64,000 nt of DNA from Thermoproteaceae archaeon (GCA_015521775.1 WANN01000019.1:45942-109941), one strand, 5' to 3'. Positions 31,951 to 40,292 are shown, counted from the stretch's first letter. The notes: a model not told the origin generated them from the sequence alone. Translations and numbers: made by a program.

Positions 31951-32615
31951 CCGGTCTCCACGTGTCTCCTCACCAGCTCCATGGCGTACCTAATGGCGCG
32001 GTCGACCTCCCCCCTCGCGGCCAGATCCCTTATATGGGGGTCGCCGAAGAGCCGTCTATGCAGTTCTATCCGCGTGCGGGGGCTCAGGCCCAGGTCCTTC
32101 ATGTAGGCCTTCACCTCCCCAAGCACCCTGCCCAGGTTCAGCACGTCGAGCTGGCCCTCGAGCCACTCCTTTACCTTCTGCGCCACTTCCCTCGAGACTA
32201 GGCTGCTCTTCCCATGGGTGAACACGCCGACCTTTATGTAGTCCACGGAGGCCTCTAGCCCCACGGCTGCCGTGGAGTTCCCAATGTCGGTGGAGTCCAC
32301 GAATATGCGCCGCAGCCTCCTGGCATACGTGCGGAGCTCGGCGGCGCGCCGCGGGGCGTTTGGGACCGTGTATATGACTATGTCCGCCTCCTCGATGAGC
32401 CCAAGCACCGTGGGTTCCCCCACGTCGCCGGCCACAAGCCTAATCCCGTACCTCTTCGATGCCTCGACCAGCTCATGCGAGAAGTCCAGGCTGTACACCG
32501 TGACGCGGGCACCACTACGCGCCATCCTGATGGCCTTCTTGGTCCCCTCCTCCCCTCCGCCTATCACGAGCACCGACACGTCTTCCCCCCTGACGAAAAT
32601 GGGGATCCAACCCAC
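31947..32615 (-). CDS. Precorrin-2 dehydrogenase / siroheme synthase N-terminal type
   Basis: A 222-residue protein of the Met8/CysG-N/SirC family. The Rossmann start is VLVIGGGEEGTKKAIRMARSGARVTVY; the STDIGNSTAAVG and HGKSSLVSREVAQKVKEWLE blocks follow, and a helical C-terminal domain. It oxidises precorrin-2 to sirohydrochlorin with NAD and may also insert iron, giving siroheme for sulfite reductase. This fits the APS reductase at 17098. Confidence 0.88.
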   Translation of the reverse strand: MGWIPIFVRGEDVSVLVIGGGEEGTKKAIRMARSGARVTVYSLDFSHELVEASKRYGIRLVAGDVGEPTVLGLIEEADIVIYTVPNAPRRAAELRTYARRLRRIFVDSTDIGNSTAAVGLEASVDYIKVGVFTHGKSSLVSREVAQKVKEWLEGQLDVLNLGRVLGEVKAYMKDLGLSPRTRIELHRRLFGDPHIRDLAARGEVDRAIRYAMELVRRHVETG

Positions 32616-32655
32616 GTAGGAGGTTTCGGGACTTAGTTATAAGCCTACCTCGGCC

Positions 32656-33075
32656 CTACTGTGCCTGGGCCTGGTACTGTTCCACTATATCATAGCCGTA
32701 CATATCCCTGAACATTTCCCTGCCCTTCTTGGTCATGTTCAGCGGCGTCCACGGCGGGTCGAACTCCACCTCCACGTCGATGTTCTTGGCCTCGGGCATC
32801 AGGGACTCTATAGCCACGCCGACCTGGTACGCCAGTTGGGATGAGACGGGGCAGCCCACCGCCGTCAAGGTCATACGCACGGTCAGATTGCCGTCCTCAT
32901 GGAGCCATATCTCCCTTATGAGCCCCAAGTCATATATATTGATCGGTATCTCCGGGTCGTGGATCGCCCTCAACGCCTCCACTATTTCCCTCAGCTTGTC
33001 TGGGGGCAGATTAGTCTTGAAGTACACCTCCACGTCGGCGTCCCTGCCGTTGCTATCAGCGGCGGCGCTTGCCAT
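32656..33075 (-). CDS. MIP18/DUF59-family Fe-S assembly protein
   Basis: A 139-residue protein with a DUF59 core: IHDPEIPINIYDLGLI (residues about 40-56) and TAVGCPVSSQLAYQV with the conserved cysteine near 76. Related proteins (SufT, MIP18) help load iron-sulfur clusters. The N-terminal 25 residues are a low-complexity extension. It is upstream in orientation of the siroheme gene, separated by 40 bases, and may be co-expressed. Confidence 0.85.
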   Translation of the reverse strand: MASAAADSNGRDADVEVYFKTNLPPDKLREIVEALRAIHDPEIPINIYDLGLIREIWLHEDGNLTVRMTLTAVGCPVSSQLAYQVGVAIESLMPEAKNIDVEVEFDPPWTPLNMTKKGREMFRDMYGYDIVEQYQAQAQ

Positions 33076-33122
33076 GGAGATATGGCGTTTGGGATTTATA
33101 TTCTTAAAGGGAACTGACCACT

Positions 33123-34076
33123 ATGGGGGGAAAGTACAGGGTGGTCGACGTGTTTGCCGGCGCAGGCGGCTTTTCGCGGGGGTTCGCCGACATTGGGATG
33201 GACATTGCGGCCGCGGTCGAGGTGGACTGGAACGCTGCTAGGAGCTTCAGCGCGAATTTTCCGGGTGCCGTCGTGCTTCCTAGGGACATAGGCGAGGTGG
33301 ACGGCGACTACATTAGGAGGATAACAGGCCACGTGGACGTCCTAATAGGCGGTCCGCCGTGCGAGGCGTTCACGCCCACCAATCCGAACCGCATGCTGGA
33401 CCCACTGGACAGGCTCTACCTGGACCCACTGGGCCAACTGACGCTCCACTTTGTTAGGCTGGTCGGCGAGCTCAAGCCCCGCGTGTTCGTCATGGAGAAC
33501 GTAGTGGACGTGGTCGCTGGTCCCCTTAAGGAGGCCCTGGCCCACGAATTTGCCAGGGTTGGATACACGGCCCACTTCAACGTGCTGTACGCGGAGGACT
33601 ATGGGGTGGCCAGCGCCAGGAAAAGGGTGTTCGTGTCCAACATGGTGCTGAGGCCCCCGAAGACGCGGCGCGTCACTGTTGGGGAGGCCCTCGAGGGCCT
33701 CCCGCCGCCGGACACCGGCTTCCCGAACCACGAACATGTCCCCGTTAGCCCCAGAAAGGCGCGGAAGATCGCGATGCTCAGGTGCGGCGAGGCGCTAGTA
33801 AAGTTCAGGGGGGCACGGGAAACGTACGGCAACTACATAAAGCTGTGCCCCGATGACATCGCGCCCACCGTGATGGGCAGCAGGAGGTTCATACACCCGT
33901 TCGAGGGCAGGCCCCTCACCGTGCGCGAGCAGGCAAGGCTCATGGGCTTCCCGGACAGCCACGTCTTTCACGGCCCTAAGGACTCCCAGTTCAACCAGGT
34001 GGGCGAGGCGGTTCCCCCTCCCCTGGCCAGGGCCATAGCGACGAAGGTGGCGAGGCGGTTGGCAGACGGCGACTAG
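33123..34076 (+). CDS. DNA (cytosine-5-)-methyltransferase
   Basis: A 317-residue C5 methyltransferase. Motif I is DVFAGAGGFSRGF, motif IV GGPPCEAF with the catalytic cysteine, motif VI MENV, motif VIII ARKRVFV, motifs IX-X FPDSHVF and GEAVPPPLA. Motif IV has Glu where Gln or Pro is usual. The target-recognition region between VIII and IX is short. No restriction enzyme gene is nearby, so it is a solitary methylase for epigenetic or protective use. Its last 4 bases overlap the convergent nadCX stop. Confidence 0.9.
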   Translation: MGGKYRVVDVFAGAGGFSRGFADIGMDIAAAVEVDWNAARSFSANFPGAVVLPRDIGEVDGDYIRRITGHVDVLIGGPPCEAFTPTNPNRMLDPLDRLYLDPLGQLTLHFVRLVGELKPRVFVMENVVDVVAGPLKEALAHEFARVGYTAHFNVLYAEDYGVASARKRVFVSNMVLRPPKTRRVTVGEALEGLPPPDTGFPNHEHVPVSPRKARKIAMLRCGEALVKFRGARETYGNYIKLCPDDIAPTVMGSRRFIHPFEGRPLTVREQARLMGFPDSHVFHGPKDSQFNQVGEAVPPPLARAIATKVARRLADGD

Positions 34077-35653
34077 CTGACGGCGAACGTGCCCACGACG
34101 AGGCGCGCCCTGCCAAGCCTCATCCTGGCGATTGACCTCACCATGGCGGCGAGGGACATAGCTGCGAGGGCGCTCGTCCTTGGCCCAAGGGCCTTGTTGG
34201 CTATTACTATACTCGCTGTAGTGTACGGACTCTCCACCCCGATCTCGTGCACTATTTCGTTTCTCCCCTCCTCGCCCACAAGCTCGACGTGGACTTCGGC
34301 CCCGGCCAGGTGGAGCGCCGCCGATGAGTTAGCGCTCCTGGGGTACTTCCCGGCCACGTCGCTGGGGCTGCCGCTACACATGGTGCCTGCCCCCCCGAAC
34401 GCCTCTACCCCCTTCCTAACCCTGTGGCGCACCTTGGCGGCGCCGTCCAAGGCGGCCAAAACGTCGAGCCCTCCGGCGGCCCCACTGGGCACGTAGACCC
34501 GGCCACGCCACTTCTCGCAGGCGAAACCAAGTAGCCCGGCCGCCGACATGACGACGACGTCCTTGCCCTTTTCCAACATGCGGCACAGGCTTTCCCTGAC
34601 GAATTCCGGGCTTGCGGCCTCCACCACGATGTCCACGGCGTCGACGAGCTCGTCGAGCGACGTGCACCTCGCTCCTATGGACCCAGCAAGCTCGGCGCAC
34701 TTGGCCCCGTCCACGTCATGCACGTGGGTTATACGTACGTCCTCCTCGCCGCGTATCAGGTCTGCGAAGGCGCGCCCTATGGCGCCCGCCCCTACGAGGC
34801 CCAGTCCTATGGAAGGCGCCGTGTACACATCCATCCCCATGTCCAGCGCCCTGGGGCTGTGCGTGAGCGCCCCTATGGACACCACGTCGACATATGGGGC
34901 GTACCTCTCCACGTTGTGGCTGCCTATCCCGCCGGAAGCCTCTAGGAGAACCCTCCCCCGTATGCCCATTTCCGTCAGCCTCCTATGTACCTCGGCCACC
35001 TCCTCTGGGGACATGTTGTCCAGCATTATGACGTCTATGCCCCTCTGGGCCGCGGAAATAGCCTCGTCCACGGTGCCCACCTCTACCTCCACGCGTGCGG
35101 TGAAGGGCCTGTAGGCATATGAGAGGGCCTTCTCCATGTCGCCGCTGACGGCCACGTGGTTGTCCTTGATCATTACGGCGTCGCTCAGAGAATACCTATG
35201 CGGATCGCCGCCGCCTATGATGACCGCCTTCTTGTCCAGGTACCTCAGGAAAGGCGCGGTTTTACGCGTGGCCGCCACCCTCACGTTTGGGTTCGCCGAA
35301 CGGGCCCTCTCCACGATCCTCCTGGTTTCCGTGGCTATGCCTGAAGCCCTCATCAGGACGTTCAGCAGCGTGCGCTCCACCTTCAACACGTCCGGCGCCT
35401 CCCCCTCGAAGCACAGCACCCTGCTCCCCCTGCCGATCCTCTCCCCGTCGCCCACGGCGTGGACCACCCTGAACCCCAGCAACCTCAAGAACTCGACTGC
35501 CTCCGACACGCCCGCCGCAATCCCCTCGTCCCTGGCCACCACACACGCGTGGACGCGTCTACGCGGCATGCCAAGGGTGGAGAGGTCCAGGAAGCCTATG
35601 TCCTCGGCCAACTCGTCCAGCAGCCTGTAGGCGAACAGCCTTGCCTCTATCAC
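34073..35653 (-). CDS. Fused nicotinate-nucleotide pyrophosphorylase and L-aspartate dehydrogenase (NadC-NadX)
   Basis: A 526-residue two-domain protein. Residues 1-275 are quinolinate phosphoribosyltransferase: GEAPDVLKVERTLLNVLMRASGIAT, AATRKTAPFLRYLDKKA, SDAVMIKDNHV and VDVVSIGALTHS. Residues 276-526 are an aspartate dehydrogenase: Rossmann GLGLVGAGAIGRAFADLI, VVMSAAGLLG, VPSGAAGGLD, then a C-terminal dimerisation block. The dehydrogenase would make iminoaspartate, NadA (next gene, 4-base overlap) converts it to quinolinate and the NadC half to nicotinate mononucleotide. So one polypeptide holds steps 1 and 3 of the pathway, with no NadB needed. The domain junction has almost no linker. 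Confidence 0.93.
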   Translation of the reverse strand: MIEARLFAYRLLDELAEDIGFLDLSTLGMPRRRVHACVVARDEGIAAGVSEAVEFLRLLGFRVVHAVGDGERIGRGSRVLCFEGEAPDVLKVERTLLNVLMRASGIATETRRIVERARSANPNVRVAATRKTAPFLRYLDKKAVIIGGGDPHRYSLSDAVMIKDNHVAVSGDMEKALSYAYRPFTARVEVEVGTVDEAISAAQRGIDVIMLDNMSPEEVAEVHRRLTEMGIRGRVLLEASGGIGSHNVERYAPYVDVVSIGALTHSPRALDMGMDVYTAPSIGLGLVGAGAIGRAFADLIRGEEDVRITHVHDVDGAKCAELAGSIGARCTSLDELVDAVDIVVEAASPEFVRESLCRMLEKGKDVVVMSAAGLLGFACEKWRGRVYVPSGAAGGLDVLAALDGAAKVRHRVRKGVEAFGGAGTMCSGSPSDVAGKYPRSANSSAALHLAGAEVHVELVGEEGRNEIVHEIGVESPYTTASIVIANKALGPRTSALAAMSLAAMVRSIARMRLGRARLVVGTFAVS

Positions 35654-36573
35654 GTGTACTCGAACATCCTCTCTATGGCCCTCCGCGCCCTCTCGGCTAT
35701 GTGGGTCGGCACCGTCACGCGGTACTCCTCGCGCAGCAGCGACAGGTACACCTTCTCCAGCGTTATGAGCTTCATGTACCTACATATGGCCTCCTGCGAG
35801 ACGGGTATGAACTCCTTGCCGGGGGCCTCCCTTTCCATCCTATATATGATGCCCGTCTCGGTGGCCACTATGAACCGCGGCTTCAGGGAAACCTTCACGT
35901 ACCTCACCATGCCCTCAGTCGACATGAACCTGGGCTCCACGCCCAGCTTGGGGAGCTCCAGGAGGCAGGCTGTGCCACAGCCGCATTCTGGGTGGACCAA
36001 CAGCTCTGCGTCGGGGTGCCTCCTAATGGCGTCCATGATCTTCGGCGCCGTGAGCTCCGCGTGCACATAGCACTCGCCCTCCCATACGTCCATGTTCTCG
36101 CGGCCAGTCCTGTGCTTTATGTAGAGGCCGAGGTACTTGTCGGGGACGAAGAGCACCGGGACGTCGCGGGGAAGCGCCTCGACTATTTTGAGGCAGTTCG
36201 CCGAGGTGCACACGTAGTCCGAGTGCGCCTTGACTGCGGCGCTCGTGTTTATGTACGCCACGACAACGCCGTTGGGGTGCCTGGCCCGCCACCGCGCGAT
36301 ATCGCCCGGAGATATGCTGTCGACCAGGCTACACCCAGCGTTGGGGTCAGGTATCACGACCCTCTTGCCGGGGTTGAGTATGGCCGCCGTTTCCGCCATG
36401 AAGTACACGCCCGCGAATACTATGAGCCGTGCATCGGTCTTGGCCGCCTCCATGGAGAGGCCGAGGGAATCGCCCACGAAGTCAGCCACGTCCTGCACCT
36501 CGGGCACCTGGTAGTTATGGGCAAGTATAAGCGCGTTCTTCTCCCTTTTCAGGCCCAGCACCTTTTCCCTCAT
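35650..36573 (-). CDS. nadA: Quinolinate synthase
   Basis: A 307-residue NadA. It has ALILAHNYQVPEVQDVADFVGDSLGL at the N-terminus and cysteines in DYVCTSANC and HPECGCG that with a later one hold the [4Fe-4S] cluster. It condenses iminoaspartate and dihydroxyacetone phosphate. TTGATATATC lies 23 nt before ATG 36573. It is the first gene of the nadA-nadCX operon. Confidence 0.96.
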   Translation of the reverse strand: MREKVLGLKREKNALILAHNYQVPEVQDVADFVGDSLGLSMEAAKTDARLIVFAGVYFMAETAAILNPGKRVVIPDPNAGCSLVDSISPGDIARWRARHPNGVVVAYINTSAAVKAHSDYVCTSANCLKIVEALPRDVPVLFVPDKYLGLYIKHRTGRENMDVWEGECYVHAELTAPKIMDAIRRHPDAELLVHPECGCGTACLLELPKLGVEPRFMSTEGMVRYVKVSLKPRFIVATETGIIYRMEREAPGKEFIPVSQEAICRYMKLITLEKVYLSLLREEYRVTVPTHIAERARRAIERMFEYT

Positions 36574-36631
36574 GTGGCGACGGCGACGAGAGATATATCA
36601 AGGATCCCATCCCGGCAAAAATTGTGCGTTT

Positions 36632-36646
36632 CCCGCCAATGGCGGG
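36632..36646. promoter_or_regulatory. 15-bp palindrome upstream of nadA
   Basis: CCCGCCA-A-TGGCGGG, perfect 7-bp arms, lies about 35 bases upstream of the nadA TATA box and 44 bases downstream of the arsR stop. It could be a NAD-related operator or part of the arsR terminator. Confidence 0.4.
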
Positions 36647-36689
36647 CAATAAATGGCTATATACGGGCCTATACCGCCGTTGGCCACGC

Positions 36690-37046
36690 TCAGCCATTTA
36701 CGCGTCTCTCCCTTGCGAGGACCTCGCAGGACCATATGCTCTCCTTGTTGCCCGCGGTATGCATTATGGCCAGCCTTATTATGTCCGCCACATGGGGATG
36801 CTTGAGCGAGTAATAGGCGTGTTTCCCCTCTTTCCTATACTTCACGATTCCACAGTTCCTGAGACAGGAAAGGTGGTGGGAGATGAGACTCAGCGATTTG
36901 CCTAGGGCGCCCGCGATCTCCTGGACCGTCATTTCGCCCCTTTCCAAGAGGCGGAGCACTATCTGGATCCTCGTGGGATCCGAAAGGGCGCCGAAAAACA
37001 TGGATAAGGTCTCCGTATCCACCTCGCATGTGGCCGCTTGCCCCAT
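36690..37046 (-). CDS. ArsR-family metal-responsive repressor
   Basis: A 118-residue winged helix: FFGALSDPTRIQIVLRLLER, then the recognition helix SLSLISHHLSCLRNCGIVKYRKEGKHAYYSL. Cysteines at 7, in HLSCLRNCG and in the C-terminal WSCEV could bind mercury or arsenic. It is divergent from the peptide and merA genes and is the natural regulator of the cluster; archaeal mer loci are known to use ArsR-type MerR proteins. CTTTAAATTT lies 24 nt before ATG 37046. Confidence 0.9.
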   Translation of the reverse strand: MGQAATCEVDTETLSMFFGALSDPTRIQIVLRLLERGEMTVQEIAGALGKSLSLISHHLSCLRNCGIVKYRKEGKHAYYSLKHPHVADIIRLAIMHTAGNKESIWSCEVLARERRVNG

Positions 37047-37063
37047 GTGGCCGACTTGGCCAG

Positions 37064-37103
37064 AAATTTAAAGCTTTTCCAAGTGAAAAATTTAATAAGG
37101 ATT
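37064..37103. promoter_or_regulatory. Divergent arsR / mer promoter with TTCCAAGTGAAA element
   Basis: Two TATA boxes point away from each other: AAATTTAAAG (read on minus for arsR, about 37064-37073) and TTTAATAAGG (37091-37100) 24 nt before the ATG of the 30-aa peptide. Between them TTCCAAGTGAAA (37077-37088) matches the SBP56 promoter element, and the block 37077-37103 is 23/27 identical to 21580-21606. Confidence 0.65.
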
Positions 37104-37118
37104 GAAATATGTTTAGGC

Positions 37119-37211
37119 ATGCAGGAACACGAGTGTTGCGGCGTCAAGTTCAAGTCGAAGGAGGAGTACGAGAAGCACGTGAAGGAACACCACGGAGGCC
37201 ACGGCCATTGA
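37119..37211 (+). CDS. 30-aa Cys/His metal-binding peptide of the mer cluster
   Basis: A 30-residue peptide, too short for routine gene callers: it has ECC near the start, a lysine/glutamate helix and EKHVKEHHGGHGH at the end, giving a Cys2-His2-like zinc-finger spacing plus extra histidines. ATG 37119 is at perfect leaderless distance from a TATA box. In Sulfolobus a small metal-binding MerH is encoded beside merA; this is a possible functional counterpart, though shorter. It may pass Hg(II) to MerA. Confidence 0.65.
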   Translation: MQEHECCGVKFKSKEEYEKHVKEHHGGHGH

Positions 37212-37260
37212 ATCACATACAACTAATTGATTTAAAAACTAAAATTTTTATATTTTTTAT

Positions 37261-38679
37261 ATGAAGGACAGATACGATGTAGTTATAGTTGGTGGCGGCT
37301 CCGCAGGCTTTTCTGCTGCAATCAGGGCTGTGGAACTTGGGGGAACGGTGGCCATGGTAAACGATGGTTTGCCCTTAGGGGGCACATGTGTGAACGTGGG
37401 CTGCGTTCCAAGTAAGTACTTGATCAGGGCCGCGGAAACCCTGTGGAGGCCGCGCGCCGGTTACTTCCCGGGGATGGCGGCCCAGACCCCGGCGGACCTG
37501 AGCCAGCTGTTCGACGGTCTTAGGAAGACCGTGGAGAAACTGAGGAGGGAAAAATACGAGGACCTGCTGCAGTACTACGATATCCATTACGTGGAGGGGA
37601 GGGCCCTCCTGTCCTCTCCCAGGACGGTGCGTGTGGGGGGCAGGGAGATACAGGGGGACAAGATCATCATTGCTACTGGGTCCAGACCCATAGTGCCTAA
37701 AGTGGAGGGGCTTGACTCTGTGAGGTGGTACACGAACGAGACCTTCTTCCTAGACAGCGGCATACCGCGGAGTATCGCGTTCATTGGGGGAGGCACTATA
37801 GCGGTTGAGCTGGGGCAGGCCCTAAATAGGCTGGGCGTCGAGGTGCACATAGTTTCGCGTAGCGGCAGGCTGCTCGGCCATGAAGAGGAGATCGCCGGCC
37901 GTTTCATAGAGGGGGTCCTCGCCAGGGAGGGGGTCAACATTGTTAGGGGTGAGGTGGCCCGCGTCGAGCGCGTGGGCGGCGGTGCCCAGGTACGCATCGG
38001 TGGGGTCGGAACAATAGCTGTGGATGCGGTGTTTGTGGCGGTGGGCCGCAGGCCCAATTCCGAGGTGGCCGCAGGCATAGGGGTTGAGCTGAGGGACGAC
38101 GGGGGCATCAAGGTGAATGAGAGGATGGAGACAAACATACCAAATGTGTACGCTGCCGGGGACGTGACCGGCGGCGTGCAGCTCTACGGGGGCCGATACG
38201 CCGAGAACGCCGCGGCGAGGCAGGGATTCGTAGCGGCCACCAACGCCATGGGGGGCAACGCCAGGTACGTGCCCGAGACCGTCCCACGCGTGACGTTCAC
38301 GGACCCACCGATAGCGTCTGTGGGACTTCGGGAGGAAGACATGATTTCCGGCGGCATCGGCTGCGTGTGTAGGGCGGTCCCCATATCGCTGGTGGCCGCC
38401 GCCTGGGTTTCCGGGGCCACTGAAGGATTCGTTAAGGTGAACACGTACCCGGAGACGTGGAGGGTGTCCGTCAAGAGGGGGAGGATCGCGGGCGGGGTAA
38501 TAGCCGCTCCCCACGCCGAGGAGCTCATACACGTCCTTTCGCTGGCGGTCGCCCAAGGCCTCACAGTGGACGACCTGGTCGACATGGTGCCCTCCTTCCC
38601 CTCGTTCGGGGAAGCGCTACGCCTAGCGCTCCTAGCCTTTTACAAGGACGTCACAAAGCTAAGCTGTTGCAGCGGGTAG
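37261..38679 (+). CDS. merA: Mercuric reductase
   Basis: A 472-residue flavoprotein disulfide reductase. It has FAD motif VVIVGGGSAGFSAAI, redox motif GTCVNVGCVPSK, NAD(P)H motif FIGGGTIAVELGQAL and the AAGDVTGG block. The decisive feature is the C-terminal vicinal cysteine pair in LSCCSG, which in MerA takes Hg(II) to the active site. It reduces Hg(II) to volatile Hg(0). There is no N-terminal HMA domain; the neighbouring membrane protein carries one. It starts 49 bases after the small metal-binding peptide in an operon regulated by ArsR. Confidence 0.92.
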   Translation: MKDRYDVVIVGGGSAGFSAAIRAVELGGTVAMVNDGLPLGGTCVNVGCVPSKYLIRAAETLWRPRAGYFPGMAAQTPADLSQLFDGLRKTVEKLRREKYEDLLQYYDIHYVEGRALLSSPRTVRVGGREIQGDKIIIATGSRPIVPKVEGLDSVRWYTNETFFLDSGIPRSIAFIGGGTIAVELGQALNRLGVEVHIVSRSGRLLGHEEEIAGRFIEGVLAREGVNIVRGEVARVERVGGGAQVRIGGVGTIAVDAVFVAVGRRPNSEVAAGIGVELRDDGGIKVNERMETNIPNVYAAGDVTGGVQLYGGRYAENAAARQGFVAATNAMGGNARYVPETVPRVTFTDPPIASVGLREEDMISGGIGCVCRAVPISLVAAAWVSGATEGFVKVNTYPETWRVSVKRGRIAGGVIAAPHAEELIHVLSLAVAQGLTVDDLVDMVPSFPSFGEALRLALLAFYKDVTKLSCCSG

Positions 38680-38715
38680 AACAAAAAATTCAAAAATCAT
38701 ATAAGTATTAAATCC

Positions 38716-39465
38716 ATGCCGCTGTGGGCGCTCATGCGCGACAAAAGGTTCGCCATTGCGGCCCTACTTTTCGCGGTGTTCCACATAGTGCTGACAGGCA
38801 GCGTCCAACTGCTCACGGCGCAGCTCCCCATAAGCGGCATGTCCCTCTTCGGGAGGTGGCTCTACGTGGCCGCAGGCGACTATGTGATATTCGTGGACCT
38901 GGTCGCGTTCCCCCTCACCGTACTCCTGTCCCTGTTGGTTGGGCTCAACGTGGCCATGTACTACCAAGTCCGTAACGTGTGCCCCATCAATAGGGGCACC
39001 GCGAGGATAGCGGCCACGTTGAGCCCCTCACTATTCGCGACGTCCCTGTCATGCTGCGGTGGGGGCCTCATAGCGCTGGTGGTCCTCGCAGTGGGCGGCG
39101 CATCGGGTCTGTCGGCCGTAGCGGCGCTTTCAGCCATGGGGCCGATACTCAGCGGGGTGGCGGCCGTGGGCCTCACGGCCAACCTAGCGTATCTTCGCGT
39201 CAGGCTGAGGCGCGCCGCAGTTCCTACAGCGCCCCCCAAATCCGAGGACAGGGCGACCTACGTGGTCGAGGGGGTGACGTGCGGCTCGTGCGTGCTTGCC
39301 CTGCGGGAGGCGCTCAGGGACGTTAAGGGGGTCGACGTGGTGCCGGACCTGGCCAGGGGCAGGGCGCTGCTAGTGGTGGACAGGGACATCAGTCCGGAAC
39401 GCGTCAAGGGACTCGTCGACGAGGCCTCTAGGAGGACAGGCCACGGCTTTAGGCTGAACCTATGA
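38716..39465 (+). CDS. Membrane protein with cytoplasmic HMA domain, mer-linked
   Basis: A 249-residue protein. Five or so membrane helices span residues 12-165, including FATSLSCCGGGLIALVVLAV with a vicinal cysteine pair at the edge of a helix. The C-terminal 65 residues are a heavy-metal-associated domain (YVVEGVTCGSCVLALREAL). Position after merA and the two thiol motifs suggest mercury uptake or delivery, as MerT/MerC do in bacteria, with a fused MerP-like domain. It overlaps the next gene by 4 bases. Confidence 0.75.
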   Translation: MPLWALMRDKRFAIAALLFAVFHIVLTGSVQLLTAQLPISGMSLFGRWLYVAAGDYVIFVDLVAFPLTVLLSLLVGLNVAMYYQVRNVCPINRGTARIAATLSPSLFATSLSCCGGGLIALVVLAVGGASGLSAVAALSAMGPILSGVAAVGLTANLAYLRVRLRRAAVPTAPPKSEDRATYVVEGVTCGSCVLALREALRDVKGVDVVPDLARGRALLVVDRDISPERVKGLVDEASRRTGHGFRLNL

Positions 39466-40040
39466 GGGGCAGGGCGCTGCCCATAGCGCTTATCGTGGTG
39501 GGGCTTGCCATAGGCCTGTACGCGTTGGTAGGCATAGGCGGTGGGGACGGTGAGGGGAGCAAAGCCGAGGGGGACGACCAGCTGGATCTGTACAGCATCG
39601 TGCTGGAGGACATACGGGGCAACACGGTGGACTTCTCCAGTTTCAGGGGCAAAAAGGTGGCCCTGTGGTTCATGGCCACCTGGTGTCCAAGCTGCGCTGT
39701 GGCTGGCCAAGTCCTCAGGGAGGCCATAAGGAGGACCGGAGAGGACGTGATAGTCGTGGCCATAGACATGTGGACCGAGGAGAACCTGCGCGCGTTGGGT
39801 CTCCTGGGCTCCCCCGGAATACCTAGACCTGAAACCGAGGCCGACCTGGCCAGGTTCCTTGAAGTGTACGGCGATAGGGAATGGATAGGCGTCATGGACC
39901 GGCAGGGACTCATGCGTGTTTTCGGCGTCAGAAACGTGGATACATTATACATCTTCGACGGGACCGGCAGGGTACTATACGTGGCCGTGGCCCCCAGCGA
40001 CGTCAACACCGTTGCAAGGTACCTGGAGGCCGGGGACTGA
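39462..40040 (+). CDS. Membrane-anchored TlpA-like thioredoxin
   Basis: A 192-residue protein with a signal anchor at residues 6-27 and a thioredoxin fold with WFMATWCPSCAVA (CPSC active site) near 75. It faces outside the membrane and probably reduces or carries thiols for the mercury-related membrane protein it overlaps, or takes part in cytochrome maturation. The last gene of the mer cluster on this strand. Confidence 0.85.
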   Translation: MRGRALPIALIVVGLAIGLYALVGIGGGDGEGSKAEGDDQLDLYSIVLEDIRGNTVDFSSFRGKKVALWFMATWCPSCAVAGQVLREAIRRTGEDVIVVAIDMWTEENLRALGLLGSPGIPRPETEADLARFLEVYGDREWIGVMDRQGLMRVFGVRNVDTLYIFDGTGRVLYVAVAPSDVNTVARYLEAGD

Positions 40041-40055
40041 CAAAAATACGCCGGG

Positions 40056-40292
40056 CTATCTCCCTGCCAGGCGCGGTGCGCGGCCATATATCACGTATAT
40101 GGGCCCAGAATCCTCGACGCCCGTTATCTCCACCTCGTTCAATGAGAGTATCCTCCTCACCATTAGGAAGCATGTTAGGTCGTCCGTCAGCACCTTGAAC
40201 TCGGTCCCCGGGGCAAGGCCCACTATCTGCTGCGCGACCTCCTTGAGGGGCTCGGGGCACTGCCTACCACGCACATCTATTTCCACCACCAT
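40056..40292 (-). CDS. TusA/SirA-like sulfur carrier
   Basis: A 78-residue protein with the CPEP box near residue 12 (VEIDVRGRQCPEPLKEVAQQ), the active cysteine of TusA-family sulfur-relay proteins. It could shuttle persulfide sulfur. It converges on the TlpA-like gene. Other sulfur genes are at 15.8-22.8 kb. Confidence 0.88.
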   Translation of the reverse strand: MVVEIDVRGRQCPEPLKEVAQQIVGLAPGTEFKVLTDDLTCFLMVRRILSLNEVEITGVEDSGPIYVIYGRAPRLAGR

